Source: Mycolicibacter senuensis (GTDB lineage Bacteria; Actinomycetota; Actinomycetes; Mycobacteriales; Mycobacteriaceae). From it: a stretch of 64,000 bases of DNA. The stretch is from contig NZ_LQPS01000033.1 in the NCBI RefSeq assembly GCF_002101885.1, positions 89,376 through 153,375 of the forward strand, in the 5' to 3' direction. Below the pieces are notes generated by a model. That model was not told where the DNA came from. It ran no database searches and saw only the letters and a program-made list of their open reading frames with translations. Position 1 is the stretch's first letter, and each line of letters begins with the position of its first letter. Position numbers and translations under genes: made by a program. Below, piece after piece: positions 18,393 to 26,356 of this stretch.

Positions 18393-19211
18393 GTGCTGCA
18401 CACCAGCCACGCAGCGGCCGAAAATCGTTCCGGGGCGCCCTTTTACCGGGCGATCGGCGATGAGATCGAGGTCTTCCGGGCGGCGGCGCGCCGCGGGCTG
18501 CCGGTGCTGTTGAAGGGCCCCACGGGATGCGGCAAGACGCGGTTCGTGGAGGCCATGGCCGAGCAGTCGGGTCGCGACCTGATCACCGTCGCCGGACACG
18601 AGGACATGACGTCGGCAGACCTGGTGGGCCGGTTCCTGCTCAAGGGAGCAGAGACCGTCTGGGTCGACGGGCCGTTGACCCGTGCGGTGCGCGAAGGCGC
18701 CATCTTCTACCTGGACGAGGTGGTCGAGGCGCGCCAGGACACCACGGTGGTCATCCATCCCCTCGCTGATCACCGCCGAGCGCTGCCGGTCGACCGACTC
18801 GGCACGACGGTGCCGGCGGCACCGGGGTTTCAGCTGGTGATCTCCTACAACCCCGGGTATCAGAGCGTGCTGAAGAACCTCAAGGAGTCGACCCGGCAGC
18901 GGTTCGTCGCCATCGAGCTCGGCTTCCCGCCCGCGCAGACCGAGATCGACATCGTCTCGCACGAGACCGGGGTGGATCCGCAGACGGCGCAGGCACTGGT
19001 GGCTCTCGGCAACGCGATCCGGAACCTGGACGGCTCACCGCTGCGCGAGGGCGCCTCCACCCGGATGCTGATCCTGGCCGGCGGCCTGGCCGCCGAAGGC
19101 CTCGGCCTGCGCAGCGCGGTCCAGGCCGCCATCGTCCAAGTCCTCTCCGACGACGCCGATGTCATCCGCGCACTCGGCGAACTCGCCGACGCCGTTCTTC
19201 CCCCGATGTGA
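18393..19211 (+). CDS. MoxR/CbbQ/NorQ-type AAA+ ATPase
   Basis: 272-residue AAA+ ATPase. Walker A GPTGCGKT at 42-49, Walker B AIFYLDEV at 103-110, sensor-1 region VISYNPGYQSVLKNLKESTR and a C-terminal lid helix bundle. MoxR-type ATPases work with a VWA-domain partner to activate or insert metals into enzymes (CbbQ/CbbO for Rubisco, NorQ/NorD for nitric oxide reductase). The partner is the next gene, overlapping by GTGA. The GTG at 18393 follows the AveC-like stop by five bases and sits after a purine-rich run. Likely client here: one of the unusual oxygenases, an inference. Confidence 0.88.
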   Translation: MLHTSHAAAENRSGAPFYRAIGDEIEVFRAAARRGLPVLLKGPTGCGKTRFVEAMAEQSGRDLITVAGHEDMTSADLVGRFLLKGAETVWVDGPLTRAVREGAIFYLDEVVEARQDTTVVIHPLADHRRALPVDRLGTTVPAAPGFQLVISYNPGYQSVLKNLKESTRQRFVAIELGFPPAQTEIDIVSHETGVDPQTAQALVALGNAIRNLDGSPLREGASTRMLILAGGLAAEGLGLRSAVQAAIVQVLSDDADVIRALGELADAVLPPM

Positions 19212-20896
19212 CCGCGTCGGATCCGGCCACCCCCGACCGGTTCAGGTTCGTCGCCGGCTACCTCGCGGGCCGGTCGGTCGAGGTGTCGCAGGCGTCGGCG
19301 GGCGAGGCCGCACACACCAACGGGCAGGCCATCTTCGTGTCGGCCGACGCTTCGACGGCGACGCAGCGCCGCGAGATCCTGGTCCAAGGCGCGCTGCTGG
19401 GAGCCGGGAGCCTGGAACCGCGGCTGGTCAAGGCGCTGCGGGCACGCCCGTCGGTGGCCCGGCGCTACCTGGCACTCGAGGGCGACCGGGTGCTGTGCGA
19501 GATCGCCACCCGGCTGCCGCTGGCAGCGACACTTCGCCCGGGGTCGCCGCCGCGTACGGCGACGGCCGACGAATCGCTGCAGCTGGCCCGGAGCCGGATG
19601 CACATCGCCGACCCACCGAAGTGGTTCGGCGTCATCAAGCCCGCCCGGCTGTTGCGGTCGGCCGGCGCCACCGGTGGCAAGGCCACCGATGCGGACCTGC
19701 GTCTCGGACTCAACGTCACCGAAGAACCGGCGGACGGTGACGATGACGAGGCGGACGGCGGCGAGAGCAGAATCCTCAGGCTGTTCGACAACCCGGTCTT
19801 CAATTCCCCAGCCCTCTCCGAGTTCCTGCGAAAGCTGCTCGGCGGCTCGCGGTCCGGCGACAGCAACTCCGGCGGTGAGTCGGCGGCCCGCGCGCTGCGC
19901 CGGGCGCGCTCGGCGGGGCCGAACGCCCGCCCGCTGCCCAGCCGGATCCGGTTCACCGACGCGAGGCCTGCCGCAACGGCGGGTGTCGGCGGAGCCTGGT
20001 ATCCCGAGTGGGATGTCTTCAGCAACGCCTACCGGCCCGATTGGTGCCGCGTCGTCGATTTCCCGCTCGCCGCCGCCGCAGCCACCTCCGACTCCGGGGT
20101 GATCCACGATGACGTGCTTCGCCGGCGACTGTCACGGGTCGGTCTGGGCCCCAAGGTGTTACGCGGCCGGCCCGACGGGGATGAGCTGGACCTCGAGGCG
20201 CTCATCGATGTGTTCGTCGACTTGCGCTCCGGGCATTCGCCCCCGGAACACGTCTACACCGAACGCCGCAAGCTGGCCCGCAATCTCGGTGTGCTGATCT
20301 TGCTGGATGCCTCCGGGTCCTCGACCGACACCGATCCGGCCGGCCTCGCGGTGCACGACCATCAGCGACGGGCCGCGGCCACGCTGGCCGTCACGCTCGA
20401 GGAACTCGGCGATCGGGTGGCCGTCTACGGGTTCCGGTCACAAGGCCGGCACTGTGTTGAGCTGCCGGCGATCAAGACCTTCGAACAACGTTTCGGCGCC
20501 GTCGGCCGGGCCCGGCTCAACCGGCTCCAGCCGTCGGGCTACACCCGGCTCGGCGCCGGAATCCGCGGCGCCGGGCAGATTCTCAAGACGCATGCGGGCA
20601 CTCCGAATCGGCTGTTGCTCGTCTTGTCGGACGGGTTTCCCTACGACGTCGGCTACGAAGGCCGTTACGCCGAGGCCGACGTCAGCAAGGCCATCGAGGA
20701 ACTCCGCTCCGATGGTCTGGGCTGCCTGTGTCTGACCATCGGCGCCGCCGGTGAGTCCGACCGGCCGGTCTTCGGCGCCGCAGGCCATGCCGGCGCCATG
20801 ACGCTGGCCGAGTTGAGCCCGCGGATGGACGAGTTGTTCTCCGCGGCGCTGGCCGAACTCGCCGCGCCGCGGCCCGGGCCCCGACGGTCGCGCTAG
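19208..20896 (+). CDS. VWA-domain protein (NorD/CbbO-like partner of the MoxR ATPase)
   Basis: 562-residue protein. The N-terminal half (1-350) is poorly conserved and polar, with an acidic loop EPADGDDDEADGGES near 178-192; the C-terminal von Willebrand A domain (about 360-545) has the metal-ion-dependent adhesion site at D367-ASGSS and downstream PSGYTRLGAGIRGA and LLVLSDGFPYD. Such proteins bridge the AAA+ ring to its client. It is coupled to the ATPase by GTGA and converges on the MarR gene with a four-base overlap. No heme or copper oxidase gene lies nearby, so its client is not nitric oxide reductase. Confidence 0.87.
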   Translation: MTASDPATPDRFRFVAGYLAGRSVEVSQASAGEAAHTNGQAIFVSADASTATQRREILVQGALLGAGSLEPRLVKALRARPSVARRYLALEGDRVLCEIATRLPLAATLRPGSPPRTATADESLQLARSRMHIADPPKWFGVIKPARLLRSAGATGGKATDADLRLGLNVTEEPADGDDDEADGGESRILRLFDNPVFNSPALSEFLRKLLGGSRSGDSNSGGESAARALRRARSAGPNARPLPSRIRFTDARPAATAGVGGAWYPEWDVFSNAYRPDWCRVVDFPLAAAAATSDSGVIHDDVLRRRLSRVGLGPKVLRGRPDGDELDLEALIDVFVDLRSGHSPPEHVYTERRKLARNLGVLILLDASGSSTDTDPAGLAVHDHQRRAAATLAVTLEELGDRVAVYGFRSQGRHCVELPAIKTFEQRFGAVGRARLNRLQPSGYTRLGAGIRGAGQILKTHAGTPNRLLLVLSDGFPYDVGYEGRYAEADVSKAIEELRSDGLGCLCLTIGAAGESDRPVFGAAGHAGAMTLAELSPRMDELFSAALAELAAPRPGPRRSR

Positions 20897-21348
20897 TCAG
20901 GCTCGACGTGGTCGTCGAACAGCGTGTGCCCGGTGCCCTGCTCGACCACCCGGGTCAGCAGCGCCCGCAGCGTCTCCTGCTCCGGTGCGGTCAGCACGCC
21001 GAACACCTTCTCGTGCGCGGCGATCGCGTCGGCGACCACCGCCGACGCCACCGAACGTCCCTCGTCGGTGAGATACGCGCGCAGGATCCGGCCGTGCCGC
21101 GGATCCTGCTTGCGCTCCACCAGGCCGCGGCCCTCGAGTGCGCTCAGCGCCAGTTGCACCCCCTGCGGGGTGATGAGTAGCCGGCGGGCCAACTCCGCGC
21201 CGGACAGGCCGGGTTCGCCGGCCAGTTGCCGCAGCAGCCCGATCTGCGCGGTGCTCACCCCGTAATCGCTGATCGCCTCGTTCACGGTGGTCAGCGAGTA
21301 GTAGAAGGCCTGCTTGAGCAGCCACAGGGTGTTGCGGTTGAGATCCAT
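20893..21348 (-). CDS. MarR-family regulator
   Basis: 151-residue winged-helix protein: GVSTAQIGLLRQLAGEPGLS, then recognition region GAELARRLLITPQGVQLALS, ALEGRGLVERKQDPRHGRI and wing RILRAYLTDEGRSVA. MarR dimers usually sense small phenolic or lipophilic ligands. It is the last gene of the operon Rieske oxygenase - 110-residue protein - amidohydrolase - MarR (16 bases after the amidohydrolase), so it probably controls its own operon in response to a substrate. Confidence 0.87.
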   Translation of the reverse strand: MDLNRNTLWLLKQAFYYSLTTVNEAISDYGVSTAQIGLLRQLAGEPGLSGAELARRLLITPQGVQLALSALEGRGLVERKQDPRHGRILRAYLTDEGRSVASAVVADAIAAHEKVFGVLTAPEQETLRALLTRVVEQGTGHTLFDDHVEPD

Positions 21349-21364
21349 GTCCCCACTTCCCTCA

Positions 21365-22618
21365 TCAGCTGCGTTTGTAGACTCGGCCGTCCTTCATCAC
21401 GAACCGCACGTCGCCGGTGGTGGCGATGTCACGGGTCGGGTCGCCCGGCACCGCGATGATATCGGCGCAGTAGCCCGGCGCCAGCCGGCCCAGGTCGTGC
21501 TCGGCGTCGATGAGTTCGGCGCTGGTGGTGGTGGCCGCCCGCAGCGCCTGCACCGGCGTCATGCCGCGCTGCACCAGCGCCGCCAGCTCCTTGGCATTCT
21601 GGCCGTGCGGGATGGCCGGCGCGTCGGTGCCGCACGCGATCCGCACGCCCGCGGCGATGGCCTTGGGCAACATGGCTTTTGCCCGCGGAAAGACCTCGGC
21701 GGCCTTCTTCTTCAGCTCGGGGGCGATACGGTCGACGGCCATCGCGTCGGTGAGATAGGTGGTGGACACCAGGAAGGTGCCGTGATCGACCATCATCGCG
21801 ATGGTCTCGTCGCTGGCCAGGAAGCCGTGCTCGATGCAGTCGATGCCGGCCCGGATGCAGGCCTGGATGGCGACGTCACCGACGGCGTGGGCGGCCACCT
21901 TCACCCCGGCGCGGTGGGCCTCGTCGGCGATCGCGGCGAACTCGGCGTCGGAGTACTGCTGAGCACCCGGCGAGGTACTGTGCGACATCACGCCGCCGGA
22001 CGCCGAGACCTTGATCAGCTTGGCGCCGTGGCGAATCTGGTAGCGCACGCAGGCGATCACATCCGGTACCCCGTTGGCGATGCCCTCGGCGACCGACAGT
22101 GGCATGATCCCGGGCGCCAAGCGCTGAAAGACCGTCGGATCCAGATGCCCGCCGTAGGGCGTGACGGCATGGCCGGCGGGATAGATGCGCGGCCCGACGT
22201 GCCAGCCCTGGTCGATGGCGCGCTGCAGCGCGACGTCAAGCAGATAACCACCGGTCTTGACCATCAGCCCGAGGTTGCGCACGGTGGTGAACCCGGCTTC
22301 CAGCGTGGTCCGCGCGTTCACCGCCGCCCGCAACGTGCGATAGGCCGGGTCGTCCTGCACCCCGTGCATGGGCGTGGGTAGCCCTTCGGGGCTGCCCGGG
22401 CCGCCGATGAGCAGGTTGAGTTCCATGTCCATCAGGCCGGGCAGCAACGTCACGTCGCCGAGGTCGATGTCGTCGGCGGCATCGGCGACCGGCGCTTCGG
22501 GATTGATCGCCGTGATACGCCCGTCGTCGATCACGATCACAGCCGGCGACCGCAGCACGCCGGCGTCGATGTCGAGCCACCGGGCGGCCCGCAGCACCGT
22601 GGTCCCGGTGCCGCTCAC
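21365..22618 (-). CDS. Amidohydrolase-superfamily protein lacking the HxH metal motif
   Basis: 417-residue metal-dependent hydrolase fold resembling imidazolonepropionase/Xaa-Pro dipeptidase-like members. In active relatives the first strand ends GLxDxHxH. Here it reads LLPGLMDMELNLLIGG, so Glu66 and Asn68 stand where the two histidines should be. The other ligands are present: Lys203 (LIKVSASGG), His244 (AAHAVGD), His264 (CIEHG) and Asp332 (CGTDAP). A single-metal enzyme or an altered reaction is possible; it could hydrolyse an amide, lactone or ring bond of a pathway intermediate. The GTG at 22618 overlaps the stop of the 110-residue gene by GTGA. Confidence 0.85.
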   Translation of the reverse strand: MSGTGTTVLRAARWLDIDAGVLRSPAVIVIDDGRITAINPEAPVADAADDIDLGDVTLLPGLMDMELNLLIGGPGSPEGLPTPMHGVQDDPAYRTLRAAVNARTTLEAGFTTVRNLGLMVKTGGYLLDVALQRAIDQGWHVGPRIYPAGHAVTPYGGHLDPTVFQRLAPGIMPLSVAEGIANGVPDVIACVRYQIRHGAKLIKVSASGGVMSHSTSPGAQQYSDAEFAAIADEAHRAGVKVAAHAVGDVAIQACIRAGIDCIEHGFLASDETIAMMVDHGTFLVSTTYLTDAMAVDRIAPELKKKAAEVFPRAKAMLPKAIAAGVRIACGTDAPAIPHGQNAKELAALVQRGMTPVQALRAATTTSAELIDAEHDLGRLAPGYCADIIAVPGDPTRDIATTGDVRFVMKDGRVYKRS

Positions 22619-22944
22619 GGGAACGGCTCGACGACGCACTCGATGACGGCGGCCCCGGAGTCGGGAACCCGTGGCTGCTTCCAGGATTCGGCCGGGAACG
22701 CCACCGTGATCATCGAATACAGCAGATACATCAGGTTCAGCACGTCCTCGGGCAGATCGTCGAGGCTGAACTTGTCGCAGTAGGCCAGCGCCTCTTCGGC
22801 GCGTGCCGTGACGGCGTCGTAGAACGCCTGCATGTCCGCCATCGAACTGGCCATGCGCTTGGCGTAGCGCTCCGGCTCAGAGGCCAGGCACCAGTCGTTG
22901 AACGGTTCGAGGTCGGCGAACTCCGCCGGCAGCATCGCGGTCAT
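22615..22944 (-). CDS. ~110-residue partner protein of Rieske oxygenase (copy 2)
   Basis: 109-residue helical protein homologous to that at 14069-14404; the common core is AYCDKFSLDDLPEDVLNLMY followed by a hydrophobic stretch LLYSMITVAFPAESWKQP. It starts six bases after the canonical Rieske oxygenase gene and is coupled to the amidohydrolase downstream. No known domain. The shared Cys in YCDKF and the negative LPED turn are the best conserved points and could be functional. Confidence 0.75.
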   Translation of the reverse strand: MTAMLPAEFADLEPFNDWCLASEPERYAKRMASSMADMQAFYDAVTARAEEALAYCDKFSLDDLPEDVLNLMYLLYSMITVAFPAESWKQPRVPDSGAAVIECVVEPFP

Positions 22945-22950
22945 TCGAAC

Positions 22951-24216
22951 TCACACCTTCGCGTTCGCGCGCTCGTAATCGGCGATCCACGCGGCGGTTT
23001 CGGCGTGGAAGTGCCGGATCAGGATCTCCTGGTCGTTGAGCAGGAAATGGTCCACCGCGCCGGTGCCGAGCATCGTGTGGGTGGCCTCCAGGGTGCTGGC
23101 GTCCTGCAACCCGTACTCCTTGAACGACACGGCCGCGAGTTCCTGGGCGACCCGCTCGCTGGGCGTGCGCGGCTGCGGAAAGTACAGCGTGCCCTCGAAG
23201 ATGTGCGAATCGTGCGAGGTCGGCCAGTAGTGGTAGGTCAGATACCAGCCCTGGCCCCAGAACAGAATGGTGAAGTTGGGGAAGATCTGGAACGAATCCA
23301 GGCCCCAGGGATCGCATTTCGCCGGGTTGAGCCCGTCGGGTACCGGGCCGATGTCGGGTGGGTCCCACGGGCCGAACAATCCGCTCTGGCAGATCTCCTC
23401 GATGGGCTTGCGCATCTCCGCCGACATCTCCCAGGCCCGCACCCCCGAAGTGCTCACCAACCGGTGCGGCCCCTCCAGCCGGTAGTGCGGCGCTTCGAAG
23501 CCGGCCTCCTCGGCCGCCACCCGGAAGGCGGCGGGTGTCTGGTTCCCGTGCAGTACCGGGGCGTGGTAGAACTCCTGGAACGCGTCCAGGAACAGCTTCC
23601 AGTTCGAGTTGACTTCCGAACGGTACTGCCAGCGCGACGTCATCTTCCCGAACGGGTAACCCTCCAACGCCGTGACCATCGGGCCGAGGAATTCACGCAG
23701 CGACTGCTCGGGCGTCACGGCGAAGTTGACGAAGATGAAGCCCTCCCAGACCTCGCAGTGCACGCCGACCAGCCCGTAGCGACTCTTGTCCAGGTCGAAG
23801 AATTCCTCTTCCTGCTGCACGTAGGTCAGGTTGCCGTCGAGGTCGTAGCGCCAGCCGTGGTACTTGCAGGTGAACTGGCGGCAGTTCCCGCTGGTGTCCT
23901 CCAACGGCATGGTGTCCCACACCAGCTTGTTGCCGCGATGCCGGCAGACGTTGTGGTAGGCCTTGACCTCGTCAGATGTGGTGCGCACCACGATGATCGA
24001 GGTGTTGGCGACCTTGAGTTCCTTGGTGTAGTAGCTGCCCTTGCGCGGAAGCTGTTCCACCCGACCGACATTGAGCCAGGCGCGCTTGAAGATCGCCGCC
24101 CGCTCCTTCTCATAGACCTCGGGGCTGATGGAATCCCGGTAGGACACCGGTTCGGTACCGAGTTCGGGATAGTGCTGGGTCCAACTGCCCTCGGGCGGCT
24201 TGGGGAAACGCGCCAC
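22951..24216 (-). CDS. Rieske non-heme iron ring-hydroxylating oxygenase, alpha subunit
   Basis: 421-residue oxygenase. Canonical Rieske ligands: C91-R-H93 (YHNVCRHRGNKLVW) and C117-K-Y-H120 (FTCKYHGWRYDLDG). Mononuclear-iron motif NSNWKLFLDAFQEFYHAPVL followed by His. It would insert one or two oxygen atoms into a ring or alicyclic substrate using electrons from a ferredoxin/reductase encoded elsewhere. I chose the GTG at 24216 because AGGAG ends five bases before it; the GTG at 24222 abuts that ribosome-binding site. First gene of its operon, with the palindrome 24291-24308 about 75 bases upstream. Confidence 0.92.
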   Translation of the reverse strand: MARFPKPPEGSWTQHYPELGTEPVSYRDSISPEVYEKERAAIFKRAWLNVGRVEQLPRKGSYYTKELKVANTSIIVVRTTSDEVKAYHNVCRHRGNKLVWDTMPLEDTSGNCRQFTCKYHGWRYDLDGNLTYVQQEEEFFDLDKSRYGLVGVHCEVWEGFIFVNFAVTPEQSLREFLGPMVTALEGYPFGKMTSRWQYRSEVNSNWKLFLDAFQEFYHAPVLHGNQTPAAFRVAAEEAGFEAPHYRLEGPHRLVSTSGVRAWEMSAEMRKPIEEICQSGLFGPWDPPDIGPVPDGLNPAKCDPWGLDSFQIFPNFTILFWGQGWYLTYHYWPTSHDSHIFEGTLYFPQPRTPSERVAQELAAVSFKEYGLQDASTLEATHTMLGTGAVDHFLLNDQEILIRHFHAETAAWIADYERANAKV

Positions 24217-24290
24217 AACCACTCCTGTCCTGGCCGACGATGTCAGGGATGAGCCTCGATGGCGCCGACGCTATCGAAGTGACCGATCCA

Positions 24291-24308
24291 ATGTCAAGTA
24301 GTTGATAT
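24291..24308. promoter_or_regulatory. Candidate operator ATGTCAAGTAGTTGATAT
   Basis: Lies between purF and the second Rieske oxygenase gene. Its reverse complement ATATCAACTACTTGACAT agrees with the site at 16478-16495 at 15 of 18 positions, and TCAA-N4-TTGA is symmetric. Two matching AT-rich palindromes before the two oxygenase operons suggest one regulator for both. Confidence 0.5.
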
Positions 24309-24354
24309 ATATGGCCGGGGTTCGGCCCGAAAGACTGCGGGAGACCGCGTTTGG

Positions 24355-25872
24355 CTAGGGCTGGCTCAGCGCCGCGTCGCTGCCGCTCTCGGCCTGCAGC
24401 GCAGTGTTGGCCAGCATCTGCTCGATGACGTTCTTGCCCAGGGCGCTGTCGCTGGGCAGCTCGATCGGGTAGTTGCCGTCGAAGCAGGCGCTGCACAGCC
24501 GCGACTTCGGCTGCTCGGTGGCCGCGATCATGTCCTCCAGACCCACGTAGCCCAGGCTGTCGGCGCCGATGGTGCGCCGTACCGCCTCGAGCATCTGGGT
24601 CTCGTCTTCGACGACGTTGGCGATCAGCTCGGCGGGCGAGGCGAAGTCGATGCCGTAGAAACACGGCCACTTCACCGGCGGAGAGGCGATTCGCACGTGC
24701 ACCTCGACGGCGCCGGCCTCGCGCAGCATCCGCACCAGCGCCCGCTGGGTGTTGCCCCGCACGATCGAGTCGTCGACGACGATCAGCCGCTTGCCGCGGA
24801 TGATCTCCCGCAGCGGGTTGAGCTTGAGCCGGATGCCGAGCTGGCGGATGGTCTGCGACGGCTGGATGAAGGTCCGACCCACATAGGCGTTCTTGGTCAG
24901 CCCCTGGCCGTAGTCGATGCCGGACTCCTGGGCGTAGCCGACCGCGGCCGGGATGCCGGATTCCGGCACGCCGATGACCAGGTCCGCCTCGACGGGATGC
25001 TCGCGGGCCAGCCGGCGGCCGATCTCCACCCGGGTGGCGTGCACCGACCGTCCGGCGATGGTGCTGTCGGGCCGGGCCAGGTAGACGTACTCGAACACGC
25101 AGCCTTTCGGGGAGGGGTTGGCGAACCGGGTGGAACGCACGCCGTCGGCGTCGATCGCCAGCAGCTCACCGGGTTCGATGTCCCGCACGAACGACGCGCC
25201 GACGATGTCCAGCGCGGCGGTCTCGGAGGCCACCACCCAGCCGCGATCCAGCCGCCCCAGCGACAACGGCCGAACCCCCCAGGGGTCGCGGGCCGCGTAC
25301 AGGGTGTTCTCGTCCATGAAGGTCAGGCAGAAAGCGCCGCGTGCGGTCGCCAGCACCTCCAGCGCCGCCTGCTCCAGGGTGGTGTCGGCGGCACCGTGCG
25401 CCAGCAGCGCACCCAGGATGTCGGAGTCGGTGGTCGCGACGCCGGCACCACGGGTGTTGATCAGGCCCAGTTCGCGAGCGCGGCGGGCCAGTTCGGTGGT
25501 GTTGACCAGGTTGCCGTTGTGACCCAGCGCCACCCCGGTGCCCGCCGCGGTGTTGCGGAACACCGGCTGCGCGTTCTCCCAGGTGGTGTCGCCGGTGGTG
25601 GAGTAGCGGCAGTGGCCGATCGCCACGTGGCCGGGCATCGCGGCCAGAGTCTGCTCCTCGAAGACCTGGCTGACCAGGCCGAGGTCCTTGAACACCAGCA
25701 CTTGTGATCCGTCGGCGACGGCGATGCCGGCGGCCTCTTGACCGCGGTGTTGCAACGCATACAAGCCGTAATATGTGAGCTTGGCGACTTCTTCGCCGGG
25801 AGCCCAAACGCCGAATACGCCGCACTCTTCGCGGGGTGAGTTCTCAAGGTCTACTGGCTGCTGGTCCGGCAC
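24355..25872 (-). CDS. purF: Amidophosphoribosyltransferase PurF
   Basis: First committed step of purine synthesis: PRPP plus glutamine to phosphoribosylamine. 505 residues. The Ntn glutaminase nucleophile is Cys17 (REECGVFGVW) after a 16-residue propeptide; glutaminase motifs LQHRGQEAAGIAV and GHCRYSTTGD. The PRPP-binding loop is KRLIVVDDSIVRGNT, and cysteines for a 4Fe-4S cluster are probable, as in the B. subtilis type (CFYG, LCSACFDG). GTG start at 25872. In M. tuberculosis purM follows directly; here the island intervenes. Confidence 0.96.
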   Translation of the reverse strand: MPDQQPVDLENSPREECGVFGVWAPGEEVAKLTYYGLYALQHRGQEAAGIAVADGSQVLVFKDLGLVSQVFEEQTLAAMPGHVAIGHCRYSTTGDTTWENAQPVFRNTAAGTGVALGHNGNLVNTTELARRARELGLINTRGAGVATTDSDILGALLAHGAADTTLEQAALEVLATARGAFCLTFMDENTLYAARDPWGVRPLSLGRLDRGWVVASETAALDIVGASFVRDIEPGELLAIDADGVRSTRFANPSPKGCVFEYVYLARPDSTIAGRSVHATRVEIGRRLAREHPVEADLVIGVPESGIPAAVGYAQESGIDYGQGLTKNAYVGRTFIQPSQTIRQLGIRLKLNPLREIIRGKRLIVVDDSIVRGNTQRALVRMLREAGAVEVHVRIASPPVKWPCFYGIDFASPAELIANVVEDETQMLEAVRRTIGADSLGYVGLEDMIAATEQPKSRLCSACFDGNYPIELPSDSALGKNVIEQMLANTALQAESGSDAALSQP

Positions 25873-25924
25873 GTTTTAGCTGCTCCAGGGGGACGGGCCT
25901 CAAGTGACGTTCTTCAGTCTACGG

Positions 25925-26314
25925 TCAACACGAGTGAAGTTTCACCAACGGCAGCCATCCGGCGATCTCGGCGGCCCGTGAGCCGGACAATCGCAGCTTG
26001 CCGGCGGCCGTCGCCTCGGCCGTGCTGAGCAGCCCGGCAGCCAGTAACAGCCAGCTGCGCGGGTCGGTCTCGACGACGTTGGGCGGGGTGCCGCGGGTGT
26101 GTCGCGGTCCGGCGATGCACTGCACCGCGACAAAGGGCGGCACCCGCACCTCGACGCTGGCGCCCGGGGCCGCCTCCGCCAGGGTGCGGGCGGTGAGGCG
26201 GACCGCGGCGGCCAACTCGTTCCGGTCCGGGGCGGGCCGGGTCTCGTCGCGCAGCCACCCGGCCAGCGCCAGCACGGCGGCGCGGGTCTGCGCCGGATCG
26301 GCGGGAGCGGGCAT
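25925..26314 (-). CDS. Sterol-carrier-family protein (Rv0807 type)
   Basis: 129-residue protein conserved next to purF. Its middle ASVEVRVPPFVAVQCIAGPR and TDPRSWLLLAAGLLS resemble the bacterial sterol-carrier/maleylpyruvate-isomerase-like fold used in Rv0807 annotation. No catalytic motif or signal peptide. Function unknown. It lies 52 bases before purF on the same strand and may be co-transcribed. Confidence 0.75.
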   Translation of the reverse strand: MPAPADPAQTRAAVLALAGWLRDETRPAPDRNELAAAVRLTARTLAEAAPGASVEVRVPPFVAVQCIAGPRHTRGTPPNVVETDPRSWLLLAAGLLSTAEATAAGKLRLSGSRAAEIAGWLPLVKLHSC

Positions 26315-26356
26315 GCGCCTCAGGGTATTCGGGTGCCCGCGCGGCTCGTCGCAGTC

